DNA of 64,000 nt. Origin: Thermoplasmata archaeon (GTDB lineage Archaea; Thermoplasmatota; Thermoplasmata; Halarchaeoplasmatales; Halarchaeoplasmataceae). Shown one piece after another: positions 42,807 to 50,264 of the stretch. Made by a program: the position numbers and the translations under genes. Below the pieces are notes generated by a model. The model was given only the letters and a program-made list of their open reading frames with translations. It did no database searches and had not been told where the DNA came from. The first letter of the stretch is position 1; every line of letters begins with the position of its first letter. The stretch is from the NCBI GenBank assembly GCA_003554965.1, contig PWHR01000085.1, positions 62,001 to 126,000 of the forward strand. The letters run 5' to 3'.

Positions 42807-45320
42807 ATGCATATGGACACAAATTTCACGGCGAAAGAAAAAATCCTGCTTCATCTACTCGATTACTATGGTAAAAATGAAGGATATGCCCTGCCTGTTG
42901 CTATTACTCAGGAAGGGATCGCAGAAAAAGTGGGCCTAAAACAAAATACGGTATCTTATGGAGTAAGAAATCTTGTGAAAGATGGATTTGTCGATGAGGA
43001 AACTAGAAGGATCAGGAACAAAAAACAAAAGCGGAAGGCGTATTTTTTGACAGGTAAAGGAGTGGACAAAGCTGAGAATATCAGAAATAAAGTGGCAGAA
43101 ACTAAGATCAAAGTAGATTTGAATGGCGAGGAAAAAAAGATCAGGATCGGAGAATTGAATGCGTTTCTTAACACCAACCTTTCTTATACTGAGATTTTGA
43201 AAAAAGTAGAGCACGAAGGGAAGATAGAACAAAAAAAAGTCGAGCGTTATCAATCATTGACTAGCTACTATTATCATATGCCGGAACCTCCGCGTAAATC
43301 CGTTTCTCAGGTGGACGAGCTTTTGAAATGGTATGAAGAAGGATCTAAAATAGCTGGTGTAGTTGGGGAGGATGGGTCTGGCAAGACCACGGTCTTATCC
43401 AAGTTCGCTAAGCAGGTGGAAGGGAAGACTAACGTATTCTATTTTAAAGTAAAAGAATGGCAAGACGAGATGTATTTTTGGACACATATCGCTAGATTTC
43501 TAGAGGGTACCGGACAATATAGGTTTTCATCGTACCTTCATGCTCCTGATAGGCTCGACGACAAAGAAATAATGACGAATCTCCGAAAAGACTTCAACTC
43601 ATCTCCTTCCATCTTACTGATCGATGATGTTCATCTCAACGATGAGATCAAAAGAATAGTGAAGCAGTTGATAACATCAGACGACCTTACTTCTGTGAGG
43701 ATCGTATTATCGAAGGACGAGAACACGGTTGAACATCAAGGCCCTTTATTTGAAAAAGCTCACATCATAATGTTGAAACCTTCGATGAAACTCTATGATA
43801 GGATAAAAGATTTCTATGGAGTTAATGAACAACAGAATCCCATAAGACCGGTACTTAAAAAACACTTGACCACTGAAGAGTTCAGAATTTTGGCTTTTCT
43901 TACGATATTGAGGAAACCGATAAGGAAGAAGGAGTTATACAGGCTTTACGCGGTAAATGAGAAAATCGTGAAAAACCTTCTCGTTTCACCTTTACTAGAT
44001 GTAACTGTAAAAAATAAACCGATCATCCATCCAACTGTAAGTAATATCTTAAAAGAACTGCTCATAGAAAAGGAGATCCAAGAGTTACATAAGATAGCTT
44101 ACCAGTGTTATCTAAATGATCCTTTATCGGATGAACATGACAGGCTTGAGGAACTTCATCATATCAGTAGAGCTAAAGAATTTGGACTATTCGAAAAGAG
44201 GATCCAAGAGGTGGGAGAAGACATACTCTCTTCAGGTTTTGGTAATTTACTACTGAAGAGCATAAAATACTACAAGAACGAATTAAAAAGTGATAAAGAA
44301 CCTCAGAGAGATACGTATTTTATTTATTTCTTAGAAGGTGAGTCTTACAGGCAGATAGGGAAAATAGAATTCGCCTTGGAGAAATATGATGAAGTTATAC
44401 AGTCAGCAGAGGATATGGAAATCGTGATCAAGTCACATCATGGAAGAGCGAGCATAAAGGAAAAAGAGGGACAAGACCAAGAAGCTATAAAGGAGTACTA
44501 TGAAGCCGCTAATATCCTTCTAGAGAAGGGTTTGGCGAATGAAAGAAAGGATTTATTGGGTATTTCTCGGATAAGAGTAGGTTCGCTGTTGAATGATAGA
44601 GGGGAATATGATGAAGCAAGAGATAATCTTAACAAAGCTATAGAAGCTTTAGAGGGGGACAATCATTCGTTGCTTACTACAGCTCATTTCATATTGGCTC
44701 GGATAGAAAAATCTGACGGAAATTGGAAAAAAGCGGTAGAACATTTCGAGAGAGGATTGAATTACTGGGAAGAGATCGATGAGACCTACGAGAGGGTCGG
44801 AGGGTTAAAAGAGATCGGAGCTCTGTACACTATCATGAGAGAGTTAGACGATGCGGAAGAACATCTTAGGGAAGCGGTTCAGACATCTGAAAAATTCGGT
44901 TACTGGCAATTGAAAGCCTCGGCCCTTCTTTCTTTGAGCGAGTGTTATCTAGAGAGGAAGATCTTTGATAAAGCTATAGAACACGCAGAAAAAGCAAAGG
45001 ATCTCTTTGAAGAACTCGGAAGTGATGAGGAAAAAGCTCAAGCTCATTCCCTCCTAGGAAAAGCCTATATGTTTGATTCACAGGATGAGAATGCAGAAAA
45101 AGAGCTTACAAAAGCGATTTCGATCTATCAAAGATTGGGTCTATCTTATAGACTAGGATTGACGTATTTCTCTTTGGCGAAACTGAAGGAAAGAATAGGG
45201 AACAAACAGGGAGTTGCTAAGAATTATAGAAAAGCGATACTTTCGTTTTCAGGGAGCGGAGCCAATTGGATGGCTGAAAAAGTGGAAAGAGAGATGGACA
45301 ATATCCCGATTTCTATGTGA
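42807..45320 (+). CDS. Winged-helix / STAND ATPase / TPR signalling protein
   Basis: An 837-residue multidomain regulator with a layout like MalT or apoptotic ATPases. It has an N-terminal winged helix (about 5-90; ITQEGIAEKVGLKQNTVSYG is the recognition helix region) and a P-loop ATPase with Walker A GEDGSGKTT (187-195) and Walker B SILLIDDVHLND (about 268-279). A winged-helix-like region follows, then a C-terminal TPR array (about 490-830; e.g. ALEKYDEVIQSAEDMEI, EHAEKAKDLFEELGSDEEKA). STAND proteins switch on ligand binding; the TPRs are the likely sensor and the wHTH the DNA-binding output. The start (ATG 42807 or 42813) sits about 20 bp after CTTATAGTATACC, so leaderless. The next gene begins within 2 bp of its stop, suggesting an operon. 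Confidence 0.85.
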   Translation: MHMDTNFTAKEKILLHLLDYYGKNEGYALPVAITQEGIAEKVGLKQNTVSYGVRNLVKDGFVDEETRRIRNKKQKRKAYFLTGKGVDKAENIRNKVAETKIKVDLNGEEKKIRIGELNAFLNTNLSYTEILKKVEHEGKIEQKKVERYQSLTSYYYHMPEPPRKSVSQVDELLKWYEEGSKIAGVVGEDGSGKTTVLSKFAKQVEGKTNVFYFKVKEWQDEMYFWTHIARFLEGTGQYRFSSYLHAPDRLDDKEIMTNLRKDFNSSPSILLIDDVHLNDEIKRIVKQLITSDDLTSVRIVLSKDENTVEHQGPLFEKAHIIMLKPSMKLYDRIKDFYGVNEQQNPIRPVLKKHLTTEEFRILAFLTILRKPIRKKELYRLYAVNEKIVKNLLVSPLLDVTVKNKPIIHPTVSNILKELLIEKEIQELHKIAYQCYLNDPLSDEHDRLEELHHISRAKEFGLFEKRIQEVGEDILSSGFGNLLLKSIKYYKNELKSDKEPQRDTYFIYFLEGESYRQIGKIEFALEKYDEVIQSAEDMEIVIKSHHGRASIKEKEGQDQEAIKEYYEAANILLEKGLANERKDLLGISRIRVGSLLNDRGEYDEARDNLNKAIEALEGDNHSLLTTAHFILARIEKSDGNWKKAVEHFERGLNYWEEIDETYERVGGLKEIGALYTIMRELDDAEEHLREAVQTSEKFGYWQLKASALLSLSECYLERKIFDKAIEHAEKAKDLFEELGSDEEKAQAHSLLGKAYMFDSQDENAEKELTKAISIYQRLGLSYRLGLTYFSLAKLKERIGNKQGVAKNYRKAILSFSGSGANWMAEKVEREMDNIPISM

Positions 45321-45321
45321 T

Positions 45322-46275
45322 ATGATGTCAAAATTGAGCCGAAAGCTGATGGATGATCTTATTTTTCAAAAAGAGATATCGGATGAGGATGTTGTGTTGG
45401 GTCCATCCTATGGTGAGGATGCTGCGGTGGTGAAAATAGATGAACAATATCTTATAGCTCATTCTGATCCGATTTCCGGGGCTGTGGAAAATATAGGTTG
45501 GTTAGCGGTGAACATAGCAGCCAATGATATCGCCGTTTGTGGAGCAGCTCCGAGATGGATGCTTCCAACAGTTCAGGTTCCGACAGGCTATTCTGAGGAA
45601 AGTATAATCGAGATCTTCACGGATCTTTATGAGGGAACATCAGAGTTGCAGATAGATATAATAGGAGGTCACTCTGAGATCGTTGATTCTATAGATCAAC
45701 CTTTGGTCAACACCACGATGATGGGGATAACCGAAAATCCTATCTACACCAAAGATGCCGGTCCTGGAGACAAGATCGTCCAGATAAAAAAGGCTGGTAT
45801 CGAAGGGACTTGGATACTCTCGATGGATTATCGGGAAGAGTTGATCGAAAGAGGCGTAGATGCGAGGATAATAGAAAAGGCTGTTAGTCTTAAAAAAGAT
45901 ATAAGTGTTGTAGAAAACGCCCTTTCTGTGAAGGACAAAGTCAATTCAATGCATGATCCCACTGAAGGGGGTATACTTCAAGGTCTTTATGAGATGGCTC
46001 AAGCTTCTAACAAAAGATTCATTCTCGATACAGAACCTAAAGTTGGTGAAACCACTCTCCGTATTTGTGACGCCCTAAATATCGATCCTCTGAGATTGAT
46101 ATCTTCCGGCTGTTTATTGGTGACTGTACCTGAAAATGCCTATATAGAAAAGGGTAAAGTTATCGGCAGAGTTGAAGAAGGAGAAGCTTCATTAATGTAT
46201 AGTGGAAAAGAGATCGAGTCTATACATGAAGACGAATTATTCAAAGCTATAAGAAATTTAGACGATGCAAATTGA
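45322..46275 (+). CDS. AIR synthase-related (HypE-like) ATP-binding protein
   Basis: A 318-residue protein of the PurM/SelD/HypE/ThiL fold. The N-terminal ATP-binding half has GPSYGEDAAVVKIDEQYLIA, SDPISGAVENIGWLAVN, NDIAVCGAAPRWMLPTVQ and GGHSEIV; the C-terminal half has NSMHDPTEGGILQGLYEMA. It resembles archaeal AIR-synthase-related proteins that are not HypE: the C-terminal HypE PRIC cysteine is absent and no other hyp gene is present. The substrate is unknown. It follows the STAND gene with 1 bp between (ATG at 45322 or 45325) and precedes thiE, and its fold relative thiL lies two genes on. Confidence 0.8.
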   Translation: MMSKLSRKLMDDLIFQKEISDEDVVLGPSYGEDAAVVKIDEQYLIAHSDPISGAVENIGWLAVNIAANDIAVCGAAPRWMLPTVQVPTGYSEESIIEIFTDLYEGTSELQIDIIGGHSEIVDSIDQPLVNTTMMGITENPIYTKDAGPGDKIVQIKKAGIEGTWILSMDYREELIERGVDARIIEKAVSLKKDISVVENALSVKDKVNSMHDPTEGGILQGLYEMAQASNKRFILDTEPKVGETTLRICDALNIDPLRLISSGCLLVTVPENAYIEKGKVIGRVEEGEASLMYSGKEIESIHEDELFKAIRNLDDAN

Positions 46276-46329
46276 CAATCTACTGACTGCCGGAGCGTAA
46301 CGTTTTAATCGAATAAAAAATATGGGCTG

Positions 46330-46968
46330 ATGATGTCTGATAAAGTATCACTGGAAGATGTGAATTATTATTTCATAACCGATGAAAGCATAGCCACGCC
46401 TTTGACTGAACAAGCTAGAATAGCGGTCGAAAAGGGGGTGAAGATGATCCAATTCCGGAAAAAAACTGGGAGTGATAGGGATATGTATGACGAAGTGAAA
46501 AAGGTGAGGCAGATTTGTGGTGGGAGAACCCTTCTCACAGTCAATGATAGGATGGATATCGCTCTTTTGGGTGAGACGGATGGAATACATCTAGGTCAAG
46601 ATGATCTTCCACCGAAAGAGGTCAGAAGCCATTCGAAAGATCTTATCATAGGTGTTTCAACTCATAACCTTACACAGGCAAAAGAGGCAGAAAGTGTAGC
46701 GGATTATATCGCAATAGGCCCGGTAAAAAGTACAGATACCAAAACAGATACTGCTGAGGAGTTAGGCATCGAAGGTGCGAAAAATATAGCGGATCAGATA
46801 GAAAAGCCAACCGTCGCAATAGGAGGTATTACGAAGAAAGACATACCTCCTCTATCTGAAAAATTCGATATGGTATGTGCCATCTCTGAAGTGACAAAGG
46901 AAGGAGATTTGGGAGAAAGAATAGATGAGTTTGAATCGACTATCGAAGAAATCAAGAGGATGGATTAG
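46330..46968 (+). CDS. thiE: Thiamine-phosphate synthase
   Basis: Joins HMP-PP and THZ-P to make thiamine phosphate. The 212-residue TIM-barrel protein has VKMIQFRKKTGSDRDMYDE (pyrophosphate Arg/Lys), LLTVNDRMDIAL, GIHLGQDDLPP, IIGVSTHNL, YIAIGPVKSTDTKTDT and TVAIGGITKKD, which are the full set of ThiE motifs. It lies 2 bp upstream of thiL, so the two sequential steps of thiamine pyrophosphate synthesis are in one operon. No TPP riboswitch is visible upstream. Confidence 0.95.
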   Translation: MMSDKVSLEDVNYYFITDESIATPLTEQARIAVEKGVKMIQFRKKTGSDRDMYDEVKKVRQICGGRTLLTVNDRMDIALLGETDGIHLGQDDLPPKEVRSHSKDLIIGVSTHNLTQAKEAESVADYIAIGPVKSTDTKTDTAEELGIEGAKNIADQIEKPTVAIGGITKKDIPPLSEKFDMVCAISEVTKEGDLGERIDEFESTIEEIKRMD

Positions 46969-46970
46969 GT

Positions 46971-47936
46971 ATGACCACAAAAAAGCTTTCGGAATTAGGT
47001 GAATTTGGCTTGATCGATAAGATAGCTGATATGCTTCGTACGTTTGAAAGCGATGAGTTAACTAAAGGGATAGGAGATGACTGTGCCGTTTTAAAGTCTA
47101 GCTGCAAGGACGAAGGATATCTCTTGCTTACTACAGATATGTTGGTTGAAGGTGATCACTTCGATAGAAGTTGGCAGAGTCCTAGACAGATAGGATGGAA
47201 ATCTATAATAGCTAACATATCCGACATCGCTGCGATGGGTGGTCTCCCTAAATGGGGTCTTATATCTATCGCCTTTCCCGATTATATCACTGAGTCTTTT
47301 GCAGATGAGTTGTTTGAGGGCATGGTTTCTTCGTCTCAAAAATATGGTCTTGACTTAGTGGGAGGAGACACCACCCACGGTGATGATTTAGTCGTAAACG
47401 TTGCTTTGATAGGAGAGGTGGAAAAAGAATTCTTAAGCCTCCGCGGAGATGCCAAAGAAGGAGATCTTATATGTGTTTCTGGTGATCTCGGAAAGAGTTG
47501 GGCTGGTTTGGAATTGTTAAGAGCTGGGGAAGAAGGTTACACCGATTACTACCTGAGTCCAGACTGCAGACTGGAATTGGGACGAGATATAGCAAAGCAT
47601 GTCAATGGGATGATCGATGTCAGCGACGGGCTAGCTTCAGAAGTGACCCATATCTCAGAAGAGAGCGGTCTTGGAGCGGAAGTATACAAACAAAAGGTCC
47701 CGATATCTGAGAGGACTAAAAGAACGGGTGAGATATTAGATAAGGACCCGATGTGGTGGGCACTTTCGGGAGGGGAAGATTTTGAATTAGTCTTCACCAT
47801 ACCTCCTGAAAAGTTAGAAATGATAAATGATAAGGATATCTCTGTAGTTGGAAAGATGATAGACGAAGGTCTTTATCTGATCAACGAGGAGGGGCAGAAG
47901 GAAAAGCTGGAAGGAGGATACAACCATTTCGGCTGA
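46971..47936 (+). CDS. thiL: Thiamine-monophosphate kinase
   Basis: Phosphorylates thiamine phosphate to the active cofactor TPP. The 321-residue protein has GEFGLIDKIADM, KGIGDDCAVLK, TTDMLVEGDHFDRSW, IGWKSIIANISDIAAMGG, GGDTTHGDDLVVNV, ISVTGDLG-like LICVSGDLGKSWAGLEL and MIDVSDGLASEV, followed by WWALSGGEDFELVFTI; all are ThiL hallmarks. It is in one unit with thiE (2 bp gap) and converges on a GNAT gene with 6 bp between. Confidence 0.95.
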   Translation: MTTKKLSELGEFGLIDKIADMLRTFESDELTKGIGDDCAVLKSSCKDEGYLLLTTDMLVEGDHFDRSWQSPRQIGWKSIIANISDIAAMGGLPKWGLISIAFPDYITESFADELFEGMVSSSQKYGLDLVGGDTTHGDDLVVNVALIGEVEKEFLSLRGDAKEGDLICVSGDLGKSWAGLELLRAGEEGYTDYYLSPDCRLELGRDIAKHVNGMIDVSDGLASEVTHISEESGLGAEVYKQKVPISERTKRTGEILDKDPMWWALSGGEDFELVFTIPPEKLEMINDKDISVVGKMIDEGLYLINEEGQKEKLEGGYNHFG

Positions 47937-47942
47937 TGTTAC

Positions 47943-48416
47943 TTAATCAAGTTTTGCTCTCTTTTTCAGTAGGTAGGTCTCATAACCCTTTTCTTCCCAG
48001 AATTCTACAGCTTTTTCATTATTGGGAGAAACGGTCAGCACTGCCGACTTCACCCCCTTTTTCTCGAACCACTCTTCAGCTCTTTTCACTAAAAGGGAGC
48101 CGATACCTTCTCCTCTTCTTTCTTCTTTCACGAAAACGTCTAGGATCATCCCGATTTTGGTCTCTTTGAATATATCTAATCTCTCTCTGATCACTACATT
48201 CAAAAAACCGATCAACTCATCATCCTCTTCAGCAACATAAGTACACATGTTTTTCCTTTTAAAACCATCTTCCACGAATTCTTTCCAAGCCTCTTTAGCA
48301 TCTCTAGAGAGATCGTATCCGAAAACTAAATCCTCGTGCATAACTGCAAGTTCGTACCATAGATCGGTAACATCTTTTAAATCAGCCCTTGTGGCTTTTC
48401 TCACTTCTAAAGCCAT
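47943..48416 (-). CDS. GNAT-family N-acetyltransferase
   Basis: A 157-residue single-domain GNAT enzyme. It opens LEVRKATRADLKDVTDLWYE, has the central strands YVAEEDDELIGFLNVVI, the acetyl-CoA loop VKEERRGEGIGSLLVKRAEE, and finishes VSPNNEKAVEFWEEKGYETY. This is the generic small-molecule or ribosomal-protein acetyltransferase form; the substrate cannot be told. It lies between the converging thiL gene and the divergent EF-1alpha gene. Confidence 0.88.
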   Translation of the reverse strand: MALEVRKATRADLKDVTDLWYELAVMHEDLVFGYDLSRDAKEAWKEFVEDGFKRKNMCTYVAEEDDELIGFLNVVIRERLDIFKETKIGMILDVFVKEERRGEGIGSLLVKRAEEWFEKKGVKSAVLTVSPNNEKAVEFWEEKGYETYLLKKRAKLD

Positions 48417-48526
48417 CTTTTCACTTTTCTTATAGATACAATTGAGGACTAGATATATATATTTGCAGTCGATTTACTGTATTGTTTGAGTGGGAAAAGA
48501 ACCTGAAAGAGGAGTTGAGTATAAAA

Positions 48527-48535
48527 TTATAAATA
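48527..48535 (+). promoter_or_regulatory. TATA box of the EF-1alpha/S10 operon
   Basis: TTATAAATA with an A-rich upstream stretch lies about 50 bp before the ATG at 48586. The predicted leader of about 25-30 nt contains the strong ribosome binding site GGAGGT (48573-48578), as expected for one of the most highly expressed genes. Confidence 0.6.
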
Positions 48536-48585
48536 GACCCACTCATTAAAGAGAGCAGATAGACAAATAGTTGGAGGTATAAAGA

Positions 48586-49866
48586 ATGGCAGACGATAAA
48601 CCACATCTAAACCTCGTGTTCATAGGTCACGTGGACCACGGTAAATCAACATTGGTAGGAAGAACATTGTTTGAAACTGGGGCGATCAAAGACCACATAA
48701 TCGAGGAGTATAAGAAAGAGGCAGAAGAAAAAGGCAAAGGCACGTTCGCCTATGCATGGGCTATGGATCAATTGGAAGAAGAGAGAGACAGAGGAGTTAC
48801 TATCGATCTGATGCATAAGCGGTTCGATACCGATAAATATTATTTCACGATCATAGACGCTCCAGGCCACCAGGACTTTGTAAAGAACATGATCACTGGA
48901 ACTTCCCAAGCGGATGCTGCAGTTCTGGTCGTCGCAGCACCTGAAGGCGTGATGGCACAAACTAGAGAGCACACCTTCTTGGCAAGAACGCTTGGTGTCG
49001 ATCAATTAGTGGTCGCTGTGAACAAGATGGACGCCACACAGCCGGAATTCAATGAGGACAGGTACAACGATGTGAAGGACGAAGTAAGTCAGTTGTTGAA
49101 ATCGGTTGGTTACAAGGACGAACAGTTCGATATAGTACCCACCAGTGCCCTCAAGGGTCATAATATCACAAAGGATGGAGAAAAGATAGAATGGTGGGAT
49201 GGAAAACCTTTCCTAGATGCAATTAATAGTTTCGATGAGCCAGAGAAACCGATCGAAAAGGCATTGAGATTGCCTATCCAGGACGTATACTCCATTACAG
49301 GTATAGGAACAGTGCCGGTCGGAAGAGTTGAAACAGGAGTTATGAGACCCGGGGACAAAGTCACATTTATGCCGGCTAACGTTACAGGAGAGGTAAAATC
49401 CATAGAACAGCATCATGAAGAGATACCAAAGGCGGAACCCGGCGATAACGTTGGATTCAACGTGAGAGGCGTTGGCAAAGACGACATCAGGCGAGGAGAC
49501 GTCTGTGGATCAGCCGATAATCCACCGACTGTGGCGGAATCCTTTACAGCTCGTATAATAGTCATAGACCATCCAAGTGTGGTCACTCAAGGCTATACTC
49601 CAGTATTCCACACCCACACTGCACAGGTTGCATGTACTTTCTTGGAACTTCAAAAGAAATTGGATTCGAAGACAGGAGAAGTTAAAGAAGAAAATCCAGA
49701 CTTCCTAAAGACAGGTGAAGCAGCGATAGTGAAAGTTAAACCGACCCGCAACCTATCCATAGAAAAAGTTGAAGAGTTCTCTGAACTTGGAAGGTTCGCG
49801 ATAAGGGACATGGGTAAGACTGTTGCAGCCGGTCAAGTGATCGACATAGAAGAAAAACAGATGTGA
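48586..49866 (+). CDS. tuf: Translation elongation factor EF-1alpha
   Basis: Delivers aminoacyl-tRNA to the ribosome. The 426-residue protein has G1 GHVDHGKST (residues 14-22), switch [14 protein letters not shown]3 [13 protein letters not shown]4 VNKMD and G5 TSALKGHNI. Domains II and III are full length ([18 protein letters not shown]-like [31 protein letters not shown]). Between G3 and G4 the loop reads [12 protein letters not shown], the short euryarchaeal form. It is followed 61 bp later by rps10, but S12, S7 and EF-2, which often precede it in archaea, are not upstream here. Confidence 0.98.
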   Translation: MADDKPHLNLVFIGHVDHGKSTLVGRTLFETGAIKDHIIEEYKKEAEEKGKGTFAYAWAMDQLEEERDRGVTIDLMHKRFDTDKYYFTIIDAPGHQDFVKNMITGTSQADAAVLVVAAPEGVMAQTREHTFLARTLGVDQLVVAVNKMDATQPEFNEDRYNDVKDEVSQLLKSVGYKDEQFDIVPTSALKGHNITKDGEKIEWWDGKPFLDAINSFDEPEKPIEKALRLPIQDVYSITGIGTVPVGRVETGVMRPGDKVTFMPANVTGEVKSIEQHHEEIPKAEPGDNVGFNVRGVGKDDIRRGDVCGSADNPPTVAESFTARIIVIDHPSVVTQGYTPVFHTHTAQVACTFLELQKKLDSKTGEVKEENPDFLKTGEAAIVKVKPTRNLSIEKVEEFSELGRFAIRDMGKTVAAGQVIDIEEKQM

Positions 49867-49927
49867 ACAAGAAGAACACACAACACAAAAACCCTTTTAT
49901 ACTATTTCTTTGTGAGGTAAAAATAAC

Positions 49928-50239
49928 ATGGCACAGAAAGCACGAATCTCGCTGAGCGGGACAGATCCAGATCGCATGGAAGATATCTGTGGACAGATAA
50001 AACAGATATCAGATAGGACCGGAGTGGAGATGAAAGGTCCGATACCACTTCCTACCAAGAAGCTGACCGTACCATGTAGGAAATCTCCAGACGGTGAAGG
50101 AAATGAAACATGGGAACGTTGGGAGATGAGGGTACACAAAAGACTGATCGACATAGACGCTGATGAACGAGCTCTACGGCAGCTTATGCGTATACAAGTC
50201 CCAGACGAGATACATATAGAGATAGTTCTTCAGAGCTAA
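49928..50239 (+). CDS. rps10: Ribosomal protein S10
   Basis: Small-subunit protein S10/uS10. The 103-residue product has [40 protein letters not shown] and the C-terminal [20 protein letters not shown], all diagnostic. GAGGT precedes the ATG by about 10 bp. It is cotranscribed with EF-1alpha and ends 25 bp from the convergent TPR/coiled-coil gene. Confidence 0.97.
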   Translation: MAQKARISLSGTDPDRMEDICGQIKQISDRTGVEMKGPIPLPTKKLTVPCRKSPDGEGNETWERWEMRVHKRLIDIDADERALRQLMRIQVPDEIHIEIVLQS

Positions 50240-50264
50240 AAATTGAATTAAGTTTTTTTTGGAT

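Noticed and set aside
45322-46275. HypE hydrogenase maturation protein
   Set aside because: It lacks the C-terminal PRIC cysteine motif of HypE and no other hyp or hydrogenase gene is present.
46276-46329. TPP riboswitch before thiE
   Set aside because: The conserved CTGAGA and ACC..TGA..CTGG blocks are absent and the gap is only 54 bp.
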